Source of the DNA: Certhia americana
Lineage: Eukaryota > Chordata > Aves > Passeriformes > Certhiidae
NCBI GenBank assembly: GCA_018697195.1
Contig: CM031873.1
Coordinates: 435,783 to 499,782 of the forward strand
DNA: 64,000 bases
Direction: 5' to 3'
The notes beneath the pieces are model-generated. The model made no database searches. It was not told the origin of the DNA and worked only from the letters and a program-made list of their open reading frames with translations. This document shows positions 28,612 through 40,372 of this stretch, piece after piece (within the stretch, counting starts at the first letter, position 1; each line of letters begins with the position of its first letter). The translations under genes were made by a program, and so were the position numbers.

Positions 28612-29994
28612 CTGCTGGAAAATGTTGGAATCAGCACATTTCTACTGCGTGGCTCAGGTTCAATTAACCTGCTGGTTCATATGGAAAGTTATCCTGAGAA
28701 TAATTTTAATATCTGAGGTACTCCCATCCTACTCATCCACACAACACTCCCACCCATCTTTTATCTGCTGCAGTAAAAATTCTGTGCCACAGGTAACTGA
28801 GACCGTGTTTTCCCAACTTCATATTCCTGAAAGCTGGTACAAAAAAGGGTTCAGAGCAATTCCATTCCCCTTTGCTTCTCCGTGGGCTCCTCAGGATTAA
28901 ATAATCAGCTTCTGCTGCTTTGATGGGGCAAAACTCCATTTCTCTATAGCAACAAAACATGGATTTGGCCTTTTGTGTGTGCTGGATGCAACAGGATGGG
29001 AAATGGGAATGTGTGGTTATGGAAGTGCACACCTCAGGGCCTTTGGAATTTCATAAAGACATGGGGAAAAGGAGAGCAGGAAGCTCAGGCAGCGAGGGGG
29101 ATTTATCCATGGCAGACAATGGATATTATCTCAGTTCAGAGCAGGGCTGTGGGGACACAGGGACACATGAGCCACCTCCAGCCACACTCCAGCCCCAGAG
29201 GGCTTTCAGTAGCAAATGAGGCTTTGTGGGAAACACCCCATGGACAAGAGGGAAGGAGAAAACTTCGAGGGCACCAGGAGGTCTCTCGGTGTCTCCTCTG
29301 GGGCTCAGTTCTGAGGGCAGCACAGCCCATCCTGCCCCTGTCCCTGTCCTGTCCCACGAGGGCTCTGCCACCCTCCTGACCCGTGTGTCCCAGGCCACTT
29401 TTCAACAACAGAAATGCTCTTTTTTTTCCCAGCAGGCTGTTCCATGGGGAGATCATAGCTCCTGGCTGTGGGATGCCTGAGCCGATCCCCAGGAACCCCC
29501 AGCTGTACCTGCTGTGACCAATCCCCAGGGGTCACAGAGCAGGGAGGAGAGGCACAGGGACCTGCCCAAATGTGCTGGCACAGAGATAAGGGAGTCAGGC
29601 TGCCTCAGCACAAATCCCAGATGAAAAAAAGGAAGAGCAGGAATGCTGCTGACTCACCAGGCACGGGGAGCCTGACAAACGGGACAGCAGCAGGAGCTGG
29701 GGAGCATGGGGACCTCGGCTCAGGAAAACCTCCTGGAATTCCTGTGCCATCACTCCAGGCAGACCTGGGCTAGAGCTCTGTGCTTGGACAGAGGAAGAGG
29801 AGGAAATGCTTCCTCCAGGCGAGCTCCTGACATCCCCGAAGGTGCCTTTTGAGTAGAACAGGAGGAAAGATAAATGTGAGCCCTTGGCAAAGCTGCAGGA
29901 GCTGTGCGGGACAGGGGGCAGCACCCAGGGCTGGGGAGGGTCAGCCCCTGTGCCTGGCACCACACGGAGCAGCTTCTGCTGCAGCAGCAGTCAT

Positions 29995-30345
29995 GCATTC
30001 CTGCTGCACTGGGGACTCCCAGGGATGGGATTCCTGCTGAACTGGGAACTCCTAGGGACGGCATTCCTGCTGCACTGGGGACTCCTGCTGCACTGGGGAC
30101 CCCAGGGATGGGATTCCTGCTGAATTGGGGATTCCTGCTGAATTGGGGACTCCCAGGGATGGGATTCCTGCTGAACTGGGCACTCCTGCTGCACTGGGGA
30201 CCCCCAGGGACGGCATTCCTGCGAACTGGAGACTCCCAGGGACAGGATTCCTGATGAACTGGGGGTTCCTGCTGCACTGGGGACTCCCAGGGATGGGATT
30301 CCTGCTGCACCGGGGATTCCTGCTGCACTGGGGGCCCCCAGGGAC
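29995..30345. repeat. GGGATTCCTGCTGCACTGGG minisatellite
   Basis: Around a dozen imperfect copies of a 25-30-bp unit, GGGATTCCTGCTGCACTGGG plus GACTCCCA, some shortened to 15 bp. It produces long artefactual open frames on both strands because unit lengths are near multiples of three. Confidence 0.92.
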
Positions 30346-30517
30346 GTGCCCCAGCCACCAGCCAGGACACAGGGGGACAATGGACGGCCCCAAGAATGTC
30401 AGAGAGCATCAGCCGGGGGCTCATGGAGGGGAGAAGGCTCCAACAGGAACGGCACCGGCACTCCGCAGGGAGGGCTCCAGCACTGGGATCGGGGACTGGA
30501 TCCCTGTCACTCACACT

Positions 30518-30620
30518 GTCCCCGCAGTGTCACACATCGTCCCCGCAGTGTCACACATTGTCCCCGCAGTGTCACACACCGTCCCCGCAGTGTCACACAC
30601 TGTCCCCGCAGTGTCACACA
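30518..30620. repeat. 21-bp tandem repeat, five copies
   Basis: Five near-identical copies of GTCCCCGCAGTGTCACACAC(T), directly before the CpG-rich patch. Confidence 0.93.
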
Positions 30621-30975
30621 GAGCCCGCTCCCGGCTCTCCGCTCCGCTGGGAAGGACCGGGACCGTCCCTCCGGCAGCGCCGGGAGCTGCGGGGCGGTTT
30701 GGGTTTCACTCCGGGATTTTTATAGCTCACAGGGACGCAAAGCTCCGTAACGTGAGAAGGTCGGGGTGAGGCTGCCGGGGCCACAGCAAACGCTGCACGG
30801 AGACACAGCCCTGCCACCAGCAGCCACAGTGACAGCGGGGACACCGTCGCGGGGGCTCACAAAGCAATCGCCCCGGGGAAGGATGCTTGTTCCCACTTCT
30901 CATCTCTGTTCCGGTGAGGGGTCACCCTGGTCCGTGTGCCCGGTGCCGAGGAGCGCCCCATGCCCCGTTCTGGTG
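30620..30975. promoter_or_regulatory. CpG-rich patch with a minus-strand TATA-like word
   Basis: CpG-dense sequence in a CpG-poorer neighbourhood. On the minus strand CTATAAAAATCC lies around 30717-30725, followed by a GC-rich stretch, so the layout resembles a small minus-strand promoter. TEKT3 is the next gene in that direction, 13 kb away. No transcript evidence is visible; this may be only a GC-rich remnant. Confidence 0.25.
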
Positions 30976-31717
30976 TCCGGCAGTGCCGGAGCAGCCCTGC
31001 AGTTCCTGCTCCTCCATTTTCACACCACAGAGCTCTTGGAAGGAGCTGTTGGCTCCGTGGCTCTTTACCTTGGATTGCAGAGAGCATATTTGTGCTTGAG
31101 TCAATATGAAACTGATTGTTTGGGCAAGGAAAGAATTCAGACCCCAGATTCTGTTCCCCTCAATGCGAGGAAACTTTTTTTGGGGGGAAAAAAGCCTGGA
31201 AAAAAAAATTTCGTCCAAGTTGCTTGGAATCTGCAAGAAAACTGTGGAGGCGCAAACTGGCTGGATTCTCTGAGCTGGATTCTCTGCGAGCAGCTGGGAA
31301 TGGGACCGGAGAGGGGCTGCAGTGGGGGCTCCAGGGATGTGTGTGCAGCCCACCCCGGCCCTCCCTCCCTTTCCCAAGTGCTCATTCCCAAATCCTGCCC
31401 AAACTGCACCAAGCGCTCCAGGAAGCCTCAAAGGCAAACAGGAAAAGCAGCGAGGGCTGAGCGGATCCTGCAGCACCTCCCGCCCACCCGCTCGCCCTCC
31501 GGGGTGTTTCCGGAGCCCCAGGGAATCCTGAATAACCCAGCGGGGCTTCCCTGGCTCTGAAACGGCTGTGCTAGAACAGAGCTTCATTCATCACATGCTG
31601 CTGCTGAGTTTTCCATGGAGCAAACCCAGGGATGCTCCCAGGGACAGCTCCTGAGACGCTGCCTGGGTGTGGATGCACTGGCCAAAATGGAATCCTGTGT
31701 TTCAGATCAGATTTATT

Positions 31718-31749
31718 AAAAAACAAACAAACAAACAAACAAACAAACC
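31718..31749. repeat. (AAAC)n microsatellite
   Basis: About seven AAAC units. Confidence 0.95.
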
Positions 31750-32248
31750 ACTGAAAGACAATCTCCAAGTGGGACATTCAGCCCCTCCCAAGGACAAGGC
31801 ATTCTTCCCTGTCCCAGAATAAAGGCACCTGCTCTGCCTCTCTCCAGAGCCACCCAGGACTTGGGGACAGCCAAGCAAAAGGAAGAGAAGCCACCCCAGC
31901 AGTGACAGAGTGACCCCAGAGCCTCCTTCAAAAGGGGTTTAGGCACCAAGGGGCCTTTACTTCAGTTTTAGACATTCTTCTTTCTCTCAGGAGAATGCAC
32001 AGTGGGAGTGCAGAGTGTTTGGTGCAGAAATCTCCTCAGCAAAGCAGCACCTGGCCAGGCAAGGACAGGGGAGACACTCGGTGAGCCTGTGCCATCTGTC
32101 CCTTCTCCTCCTGTGCCCAGAAGCCATTCCCACATCAACCCCCATGGTTCAGAGGGAGATTGCACTTCAGAGAGAAACCCACTGGTACCTGGCCCCAGGA
32201 ACCAATGGGGGATGAACGGGATGGGCTGGGCACTGACAGGGAGAGAGG

Positions 32249-33031
32249 GATGGATGATGGATGGATGGATGGATGGATGGATGGATGGATGGATGGATGG
32301 ATGGATGGATGGATGATGGATGATGGATGGATGGATGGATGGATGGATGGATGGATGGATGGATGGATGGATGGATGGATGGATGGATGGATGATGGATG
32401 ATGGATGGATGGATGGATGGATGGATGATGGATGGATGGATGGATGATGGATGGATGGATGGATGGATGATGGATGGATGGNNNNNNNNNNNNNNNNNNN
32501 NNNNNNNNNNNNNNNNNNNNNNNNNNNNNNNNNNNNNNNNNNNNNNNNNNNNNNNNNNNNNNNNNNNNNNNNNNNNNNNNNGAGAGAAACCCACTGGTAC
32601 CTGGCCCCAGGAACCAATGGGGGATGAACGGGATGGGCTGGGCACTGACAGGGAGAGAGGGATGGATGATGGATGGATGGATGGATGGATGGATGGATGG
32701 ATGGATGGATGGATGGATGGATGGATGGATGATGGATGGATGGATGGATGATGGATGGATGGATGGATGGATGATGGATGGATGATGGATGGATGGATGG
32801 ATGATGGATGGATGGATGGATAGATGGATGATGGATGGATGATGGATGGATGGATGGATGGATGGATGATGGATGATGGATGGATGGATGGATGATGGAT
32901 GGATGGATGGATGGATGGATGGATGGATGGATGGATGGATGGATGGATGGATGATGGATGGATGGATGGATGGATGGATGGATGGATGATGGATGGATGG
33001 ATGGATGGATGATGGATGGATGGATGGATCC
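32249..33031. repeat. Large (GGAT)n / GGATGAT array with internal gap
   Basis: A GGAT tetranucleotide array regularly interrupted by GATGAT steps, split by 100 N (32482-32581). Directly after the gap a block of unique sequence recurs (see findings). True length is unknown. Confidence 0.95.
32482..32581. other. Assembly gap, 100 N
   Basis: Exactly 100 N, the conventional placeholder for a gap of unknown size. Confidence 0.99.
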
Positions 33032-35769
33032 ATGCCCAGACTGTGTCCCATGGACAGGGATGGATCCATGTCCAGGTGGGCAGGAGTTGTTTTACTTGCT
33101 GCTTTGGACAGCCACAGCCTCAATGGCATCCTCAGGACCCCTCTGGTTTGCCCCCAAGGAAAGAAGCAGGTGACACAACCCTGACTAAGGTGACCTCAGC
33201 CAAATTAAGACAATCTGCACTTGGTGACCCCAGCTTGTCACCAGCCACAGGACCAGAGGGACAACCCCTCCCAGAGAATGGTGTGGAGCTGGGGGCAGAG
33301 GGTCCCACAGCCCCCAGGAGATCCAAGAGCTGTGTCAGCACTGGGAGTGCTGAGGAGGGGACGGGAGGGGAAGGGGCTGGCCTGGAATTCAGGCCATGTG
33401 TCCCTTAGAACTGGAGAACTGTGCTGCTCCAGGAAGAGTTTTCCAGGGCAGAAGTGCTTATTCATCACCAGAACTCTCCTGGAAATTGTCCAAGATGTGG
33501 TTGTTTGAAGAAGTGAAACCTCTCCTCAGCACATCCCTCCTGTGACACAATGCTGGGAAAGGTTTCTTCTCCCTGCAGGAGGTGGGAGCAGGGCAGAGCC
33601 TTCCCCTGGGAATGGCCCTCCCAGGCAGGGCTCACTCAGCTCTGCTTGTACCAGTCCCAGCCCATGCAGCTGCAGGAAAAGCGGAGCTGTTGGGAAAAAT
33701 CTCTTCCTACAATGCCTGTCCTAGGGTGCAGAGCCCAGGGTGCAGAGCACAGCACGTGGGACAGCTCAGAACTGTCACCAAGCTGCTCCCAGGGTGTCCC
33801 CAGCACCTGCAGTGCTCCAGGAACATGAGCACAAACGTGGGCAAGGCTTGGGGGTGGGCTGGAGGCAGCTGCATGAAAACAAGCCGTGGGATGCCTTTTA
33901 TCCCAGAGGGAGGCTGTGTGGAGTACATCAGCTGGAATGTTTTCCAGCAAACTGAGAGGCTGGAACAAAGCCAGGGCAGCCAGGAAAGTAATTTCCACTT
34001 TCTGTTTCACAATAATTGATCTGCCTCGTTTGCAGTGCTGGAAGTGAAGTGCCTGGCCAAAATTTGCAGGGAAGTTCAGTTCAGTGTGAAGTCTCACTCT
34101 GCCTCCTTTGAAATCTCAGTCTCGGTCAGGAGGAACTGCAGGAGCCTCTGCTCAGCCCCGGGCCAGCTCCTGCAGGAGCAGAGCAGGTCTGACCGTGGTG
34201 GGTCCTCAGAGTTTTAAAATGGAGAATTTTAAGGTTGAAGTCAGCACAAAGCCAAGTGAGACCTGCAGCTGCTCTGTCACCAACAGAGTCCTGACTCTGT
34301 GACTGTGTGTGGGGAAGAATGTCCCACTGAACTTTGGCTTTAACTCAGCTTGTATATTCCCCCCCCATAAAACAGATATTTAAGTGAAACATGGTGCCTT
34401 GTTGGGTGCTCGGCCCTTGTTCCAATCCCTGAGAAATGAGGAGGAATGGGAGAGCACCCCCAGGCTGGGACTGAGGCCTCGGGGTGCCCTGAGGCTGAGC
34501 AGTTTCCCGGAGCACCAGCCCTGTGTGTGTCACAGCCCAGGGTGGCACAGGGACAGCCCCAGTGCCACCAGCCTCACACCGGGCCAGGGAACTGCCTGGG
34601 TCAGGGCAGGAACAGTCAGGTCCTAAACCAAGGGGTTTCACCCCAAAACCCCTTTCTCAGGTGGAAAGCATTTCTAGGAGTCAGGTGAGGGCTGTCCCTG
34701 CCCCACGGCATCGCTGCAGGGTTTGCACAGCTGGAAGCACCGAGCTCTCAGAAATCCCCTGATCCCAGCAGCTCTCAGGGATGTGCTCAGACCAGCTTGT
34801 CCAAGCAGGATGTGTTTTTCCAAGGCAAAGCCTACACCAAACCATCCTAGGGTGCATTCTCCAAGCCTTTCCCTGCTCAGGGTTGTGCAGAGGGCAGAGC
34901 ACCACAACAGCTCTCACCTGGAACCAAGGTCACCACGAGCTCACCACAAGGTTCCTCCAGCTCCTGTCCCACCCCGTTTTACAGTCTCAGCCCGTCGTTT
35001 CCCCACCCTCGGGCTCTGGCATCCTCCCGGCAGGAGAGCTCCGGCTGGAAGTGCTGACTCGTGTCTGCAGCCGCAGAGCCGGCCGTGCCCAGCAGCGCCT
35101 TCCCCGCACAGCCCGGCCACAGGGCACGGCCAGAGCATCCCAGGGATGTGACTCAGCAGCCCTAGAGCCGTCTGGCTGGGATCAGCTCCCATTGCAAAGG
35201 ATCTGTGTTCCTGTGCTGCCATTTGCCATTAGCCCAGAGCCTGGCCAGTGGCCCAGAGCAGCCCTGGCAACCACAGCAAGGTTCTGCTCCCCCAGCAGGT
35301 TTTCCTCTCCCCCCCGGAGAGCTCCCCACAGCCTGGGCTCTAGCACAGCCACTCCCAGCTCCCAGCCATGGATCGATGCTGATTTAATTGCTGGAGCATC
35401 TTCCAGGAATTGTGCTGCTGCAGCCATGTGTGGGGAGAGAGAAAGCAGAGCAGGGACCTGGTGAGAATCAGAGCAGGGCTGGTCTTGGCTACCATCCTGC
35501 TGGGAAAGCCCCAAAGCCAGGCATAAACTCTTGGAGGGGAAAAAGGATGGCCAGGAGATGGAGGAGGGGGTTCTGCCCCTCTGCCCCTGTGCTCAGGTGA
35601 GAGCTCACCTGCAGAGCTGCCCCAGCACAGGCAGGAGCTGGAGCTGCTGCAGAGAGCCCAGTGGAGGCTCCAGGATTAGCAGAGGATGGAGCAGCTCTGC
35701 TGGCAGGAAAGGCTGGCACAGCTGGGATTATTCACCTGCACTGGAGAAGCTTTGGGCTGAGCTCAGGGC

Positions 35770-36110
35770 GGCCTTGCAGGGCCTGAAGGAGCTGCAGGAA
35801 AGATGGGGAGAGAGAATTGATGAGGGATGGGGGGACAGGACACAGGGAATGGCTTCAGACTGACCCAGGGCAGGGCTGGATGGGATTTTGGGAAGGAATT
35901 GTTCCCTGGGAGGGTGGGCAGGCCCTGGCACTGGGTGCCCAGAGCAGCTGGGTCTGCCCCTGGATCCCTGGAATGCCCAAGGCCAGGCTGGACACTGGGG
36001 TTGGGAGCCCCTGGGAGAGTGGGAGGGGTCCCTGCCATGGCAGGGGTGGAATTGATGTTCCCAAAAGTCCCTTCCAAGCCAATCCCTTCTGTAGTTCTCT
36101 GACTCCTCGA
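35770..36110 (+). mobile_element. CR1 LINE 3'-end copy
   Basis: Reads GACACAGGGAATGGCTTCAG, CCCAGAGCAGCTGGGTCTGC, CAAGGCCAGGCTGGACACTG and CCTTCCAAGCCAATCCCTTC, ending GTAGTTCTCTGACTCC. Confidence 0.9.
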
Positions 36111-37799
36111 TCTGCATTTTCCAGAGGCAGAGTTAGTGATTTTCAGCACTATTGTTCCTGAACTCGAGCTTTGTGGATGTTGCCAGTGCAGGGGAGGATC
36201 CCAAATGCCAGTGCTGAGGCAGCAGAGGCTGCTGGAGCCAGGCAGGGATGTGGAGCAGGGAGCAGCCGGCGTGGGGAGCCCCGGGAGCTGGCACAAAGCT
36301 GAGCCAGAGCAGGGGGGGCACTGTGCCACGCCAGCAGCCTGCAGAACAGGCCAGAGGACAGCCCAAGGATTGAGGAAAAGCACTTGGAGGTGAGATGGAG
36401 ATTTCTGGCCACGTTCTGGGGGCTCCCCTTGGCAGGGCAGAGCGAGCCAGGCTGTAACCCACTGTTCATGAGGATTTTTTTTCCTGCCTTTAAGGCACAA
36501 GAGTTAAATTCCCCTGGATCCCAGAAGAGTGACCTGCAAGGCCCTGAATCTACCTGCAGAGCCTCTCAGGTGTTATCAGCCCCACCTTCCTGCCCACGAG
36601 GCTTTTCCCCATCATGAAGATCTGGCGTTTTTGCCCCCACACGAGTCAGAGTTGCCCCTCAGCTGCTCTCCAAAGTGTCCCAGAAGCCCTAAACCCGGGT
36701 ATCCAAAGCAGGGAGGAGCCAAGCTGAGTTTCTCAGAGAGAAGCCCTGCAGGGCACCAGCCCAGGTGACAGAGCACTGCCAGATCCCCCCAGCACCTCTG
36801 GCTGCTCAGCAGCACAGCCTCAGGGAAAGGGCAGTTCCCCGGGCTGTGGAGAGCCAGTCCTGACCTTTGGAACCTCCTCACCTGCACCCACACCCAAGCT
36901 CCCCTTCCTGCTGGGGCAGGGACAGGACAGGACCTAGAGGGCTCTAACTGGTGAGGACAGCCCCAAAATTTCTTGTGGATTAGACCTTGAGAGGTGGTTC
37001 AGGTGGAGCAGCACCCTGAGAAAGTCTCAAAGCACCTCAAAAGTGGGTGGTGGAGCCCTTCATCCGAATTCCACAGACAGGGAAACAGAGGCAGAGTGGA
37101 GTGCAGTGATTTGGAGCCTCCACATCCAGCAGGGAGTGACCTGAGGACACCTCCCTTCACCACCGTCCTCTCTGTGCTCCAGAGCCAACCACGAAATGCA
37201 GGCTCAGGGCTCAGGAGCACAGCCAGGGGTGTTTGTAGCGAGGGGGGCAGCCCCAGAGCACCCCGAGATCCCCCGGAATGGGATCACCTCAGCAGGTCCA
37301 GGGCTACAGGGGCTCCCCCTGCCTGCACACATCCTGAGGGTCCAGGGGGGCTGTGCCTGGAAGCAGATTGACAAAGAGAGCCTGTATTCAGGCACCGAGC
37401 TATAAATATTCCTTTTTGTAAAGGCATAACTGGAAAAATGTCTAAATGTCTATTTTTGCCTCCTCTGCTTCACCCACTCGAAACATTGACATCATACCAA
37501 GCTCCTACTGAGGCAGAGTCACTGCGAGAGCCAGAGCAGCACAGCTCCACAAGTGCTGGGACAGGAGAAAAGCATCTTTGTGTCCTGCAGCACCGAGCAG
37601 GGCTCGGGGAGGGGAATTCTTGCTCGGGAACGGCAGCGTTTTCACTGCCCTGTGCCTCCGACACAAATGACTCAGCAAAGGCTGGGTCGGGCTGGCACAG
37701 CCCTGCCCTGGCTCATCGCAGGGCCAGGATTCCTCCAAGAGGCTCCCAGCGCCCCAGGCTCAGCCCCAGCCAGACAGGGAGTGCTCTCCTGCACGGGAA

Positions 37800-37845
37800 C
37801 ACAGAATATTCAGAATATTCGGGTTGAAGGGACCTTTGAAGCTCA
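37800..37845 (-). mobile_element. Short CR1 tail fragment
   Basis: Reads ACACAGAATATTCAGAATAT then TCGGGTTGAAGGGACCTTTG, a diverged CR1 terminus. Confidence 0.55.
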
Positions 37846-37953
37846 CGTGTCACCGGGACCGAGTGCTGTTGTCACACCTGGGGGCAATTCCAGCCCAGCC
37901 CCAGGAGATCCCCCCAACCCCTCAGACCTCGGGGTGCCTCCGTAGGTTCTGTA

Positions 37954-37976
37954 CCCCTAACTCTAACCCTAACCCC
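37954..37976. repeat. Short interstitial telomere-like string
   Basis: CCCCTAACTCTAACCCTAAC followed by CCC: about three and a half units of the vertebrate telomere repeat with one substitution. Confidence 0.7.
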
Positions 37977-38698
37977 AGGCCGAGCTCAAGCAGGGGTTCC
38001 TGGGCTGCCCAGCTGTGATCTGCAGGTCTGGGCAGGTCCCTTTTACCCTCAGCAACAAAAGAAAAGTCAACGTCTCCCAAAAAGTGAAGTTATTGAAACA
38101 CTCATTTTAGGAATTACCAAAGCCAGCATGTCTGGGGTTTGTTGGGGGTTTGGTTTGTTTTTGTTTTTTTCTCTTCTGTTTTCACTGTGGGTTTTCCCCC
38201 TTTTTTCCCCACAAGCGCTTTTCAGAACTTTGGGTTTGCCTATTTCCATTTTACTCTAATTCGTCCTGGAGAAGCAACACCTCAGCCTTCCCTAAGTACA
38301 GAATGCATTTTTATCTTCATTTTAATGACAAAATCATTGCCTTCCTCGGGTCCTTCAGCCCCCTGGCCTGTTGCTGCAGGCAGCTGCACTGCCAGAACAT
38401 CTCCAAGGCAGCTTCAAGATTCCTGCCATGACCCAACAGCACAGAAGTGACCCTGCTGCAGGGAAAATGACACCAGAATCAGCTCGTGGGAGGAAAAGGA
38501 GAGCAAAGAGCCGCCCAGGACACCTCCATCGGTCCTGGAGCTGGCCAGGGACAGGGTTCCCCCCCTGCAGGGGACACTGTCACACTGACACCTTCCTACA
38601 GAGTCCAGCACACCTGCGAACATTCCACACGCAGAAGAAAAACGGGAATGTTTTCTCAGCTACCCTTGCTGGCTCTCCAGGGATGATTCCAACCTTCT

Positions 38699-38797
38699 CC
38701 TGCCACAGAACCCTCTGAAAATAGCTCTGGCCACCCACCTGAGGGATGGGGGCTCCCAGAGGAGGAGGAAAAGATGCGTGTGTGGAATTCAATGGGT
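38699..38797 (-). repeat. Left arm of inverted repeat around CDRT4
   Basis: The reverse complement of this block matches 40373-40472: GGGAGCCCCCATCCCTCAGG, TGG, GTGGCCAGAGCTATTTTCAG and GGTTCTGTGGCAGGA align with about five mismatches over the central 70 bases, more diverged beyond. Confidence 0.8.
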
Positions 38798-39387
38798 GCC
38801 CCAGCCTGGAGCTCTGACCCCAGAGGTGCTGGGGACAGTGACACTACCACAGCCAGGTGGACACTGCTGGCTCTGTCCCCACCCCTCAGCAGGGAGGCAG
38901 CACTTGGCTGTGTCCCTTCCCTCCCAGGATCCCCAAAGAAAGCCCCAGGGGAGAGCTGGAAAGGGAGCTTTATTTATTTGTTTACTTATTTATTTGTTCC
39001 CAGCACCGAGGGTTGGCAGGGCCACTCCTGAGCACGGGGCTCGTGACGTGCTGCAGGCACGGGGAGAGGTACCAGGCTCAAAATAGGGCAGGGAACAAAC
39101 TTATTCATCCAGCCCCAGAATGTGGCAGTTTCTCTTTTTGTCACATTTTCTCATTCTTCACATTCTTCCCCCTGCAGAAGCCAAACACCCTTTCCCAAAG
39201 CACTCAGCAGCCAAGTGGCACCGGTCCCACAGCAGCCAAAATCCCAGGAGCTGCCCAGCAGGAACCACACACTTCATCCAGCAGAAAATACTCGTGATTT
39301 TCAGAGGAGTTGTTTACAACTCCAGCAGAGTTTTCCAGGACAAACGGCTTCCTTAAGCAAATTTCAGCAAATTTCATTTTGACAACA

Positions 39388-39403
39388 AAAAAAAAAAAAA
39401 ATT
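39388..39403. repeat. Poly-A run
   Basis: Fifteen to sixteen A on the plus strand, 200 bp downstream of the CDRT4 stop. Confidence 0.85.
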
Positions 39404-39605
39404 TTCCCCCCCATCACAAGTTAATGATTTTACTCCAAATGCAGAGGCTGTGGCTTGCTCCAGACCCCAACAGACTTCTGCTTCCATTCAATCAGCCTTT
39501 TAGGAAGCGACTCAAAGAGTTAAATGCTGCTTGCGGGGGAACTTTAATGGAGTTTGGGAAACACTCGGGAGCATCATCCTTGCCTTCTCTTCAGCTGCAG
39601 TTGGG

Positions 39606-40174
39606 TCATTCCCTCTGGCTGGAGCACGCCAGGCTGCTCCGGGGCAGCGCAGCCAGGGGAGGTTTCCTTGCAAAAATAACCCTGTGGGAAACACTCGGGG
39701 GTGCGGCGGGGCTCTCCTGGGGAATTCCCGGGCGATGCTCCTGGGCGGCGGCGGGGCCGCTGCCTGCGCTGCGCTCGGGGCCCCGGGACTCGGGGCGGGG
39801 CTCCGTGCGGGACTCGGGGCCGGGCTCGGTGCGGGGCCGGGGCTCGGTGCGGGGCTCGGTGAGGGGTTCGGTGCGGGGCTCGGTGCGGGGTTCGGTGCGG
39901 AGCCGGGGCTCGGTGCGGATTTCGGTGCGAGGCCGTGGCCGGATCTCGGTGCGGGGTTCGGTGCGGGGCCAGGGTTCGGTGCGGGGCCCTGGCCAGGACC
40001 CGGTGCGGGGCCGGGGCTCGGTGCGGGGCGGTGAGGAGCCAGCTCTGCCCAGCCGCTCCTGCCGCAGCAGCAGCCGCACCAGCGGCCCCGTGTGGGTCAC
40101 GTAGGCGGGCCCGGGCGGCTCCCGGGGGATCAGCACGCTCGGCAGCCTCACGTTGGGCGAGGGCAGCACATCGT
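39606..40174 (-). CDS. CDRT4: Probable CDRT4 orthologue, last coding exon (5' partial)
   Basis: This exon encodes about 189 residues to a stop at 39606. The acceptor tgtttttggcttgcag has AG at 40176-40175, so translation enters with two bases of a split codon. Near the N-terminus it has LIPREPPGPAYVTHTGPLVR and LLLRQERLGRAG, matching the DPWPAYVTYTSQTVKRLIEK region of human CDRT4; near the C-terminus HRVIFARKPPLAALP matches the human ending NKIIFARKPMMRMLP. Between them lies a 90-residue tract of Arg-Thr-Glu-Pro and related units absent from human CDRT4, encoded by a minisatellite. Human CDRT4 has 151 residues and lies next to TEKT3 in the same order. Function of CDRT4 is not established. The upstream exon was not found; the frame also stays open through the acceptor to about 40424, so an unspliced start is possible. 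Similarity is from memory of short motifs. Confidence 0.72.
39770..40030. repeat. In-frame GC-rich minisatellite coding for RTEP repeats
   Basis: Units such as GGGGCTCGGTGCGGGGTTCGGTGC repeat in multiples of six bases, mostly 12 or 18. On the minus strand they read as Arg-Thr-Glu-Pro / Arg-Pro-Arg-Thr-Glu; the frame is kept throughout the array. Confidence 0.92.
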
Positions 40175-40372
40175 CTGCAAGCCAAAAACACAGCGTGAGA
40201 GCGCAGCCGGGCACCGCCGCCAGCTTCCCGCCACGGGAAGGGGCACAGGGGAGACCCTCGGTGCCACCGGGGATGCTCTTTGGAGCCGGGGACCCCGCGG
40301 GGACCAGCCGTGGCTTTGCTGTGAACGCACAGAAGGTTTCTCCAGGGCTGGGCTCTGGCTCTGCCTTAAACC

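Larger units (their letters stand above)
17921..39605. other. TEKT3-CDRT4 intergenic region
   Basis: Over 21 kb with no recognisable coding exon. It contains eight or more CR1 fragments, minisatellites at 28, 30 and 32-33 kb, a GC/CpG-rich patch at about 30.62-30.97 kb, an interstitial telomere-like string at 37.95 kb and AT-rich blocks at 28.43-28.74 and 38.1-38.34 kb. Any TEKT3 upstream untranslated exon would be in the left part; I could not place it. Confidence 0.6.

Noticed and set aside
29750..30514. 254-codon minus-strand frame and matching plus frames
   Set aside because: Explained by the 29.995-30.345 kb minisatellite with units near multiples of three; no conserved ends.
32135..33129. 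Ile-His-Pro-Ser and Met-Asp-Gly-Trp repeat 'proteins'
   Set aside because: Pure translation of the GGAT array, some across the N gap.
39531..40034. Plus-strand Gly-Ala-Gly-Leu repeat frame opposite CDRT4
   Set aside because: Antisense reading of the same minisatellite; the conserved CDRT4-type ends occur only on the minus strand.
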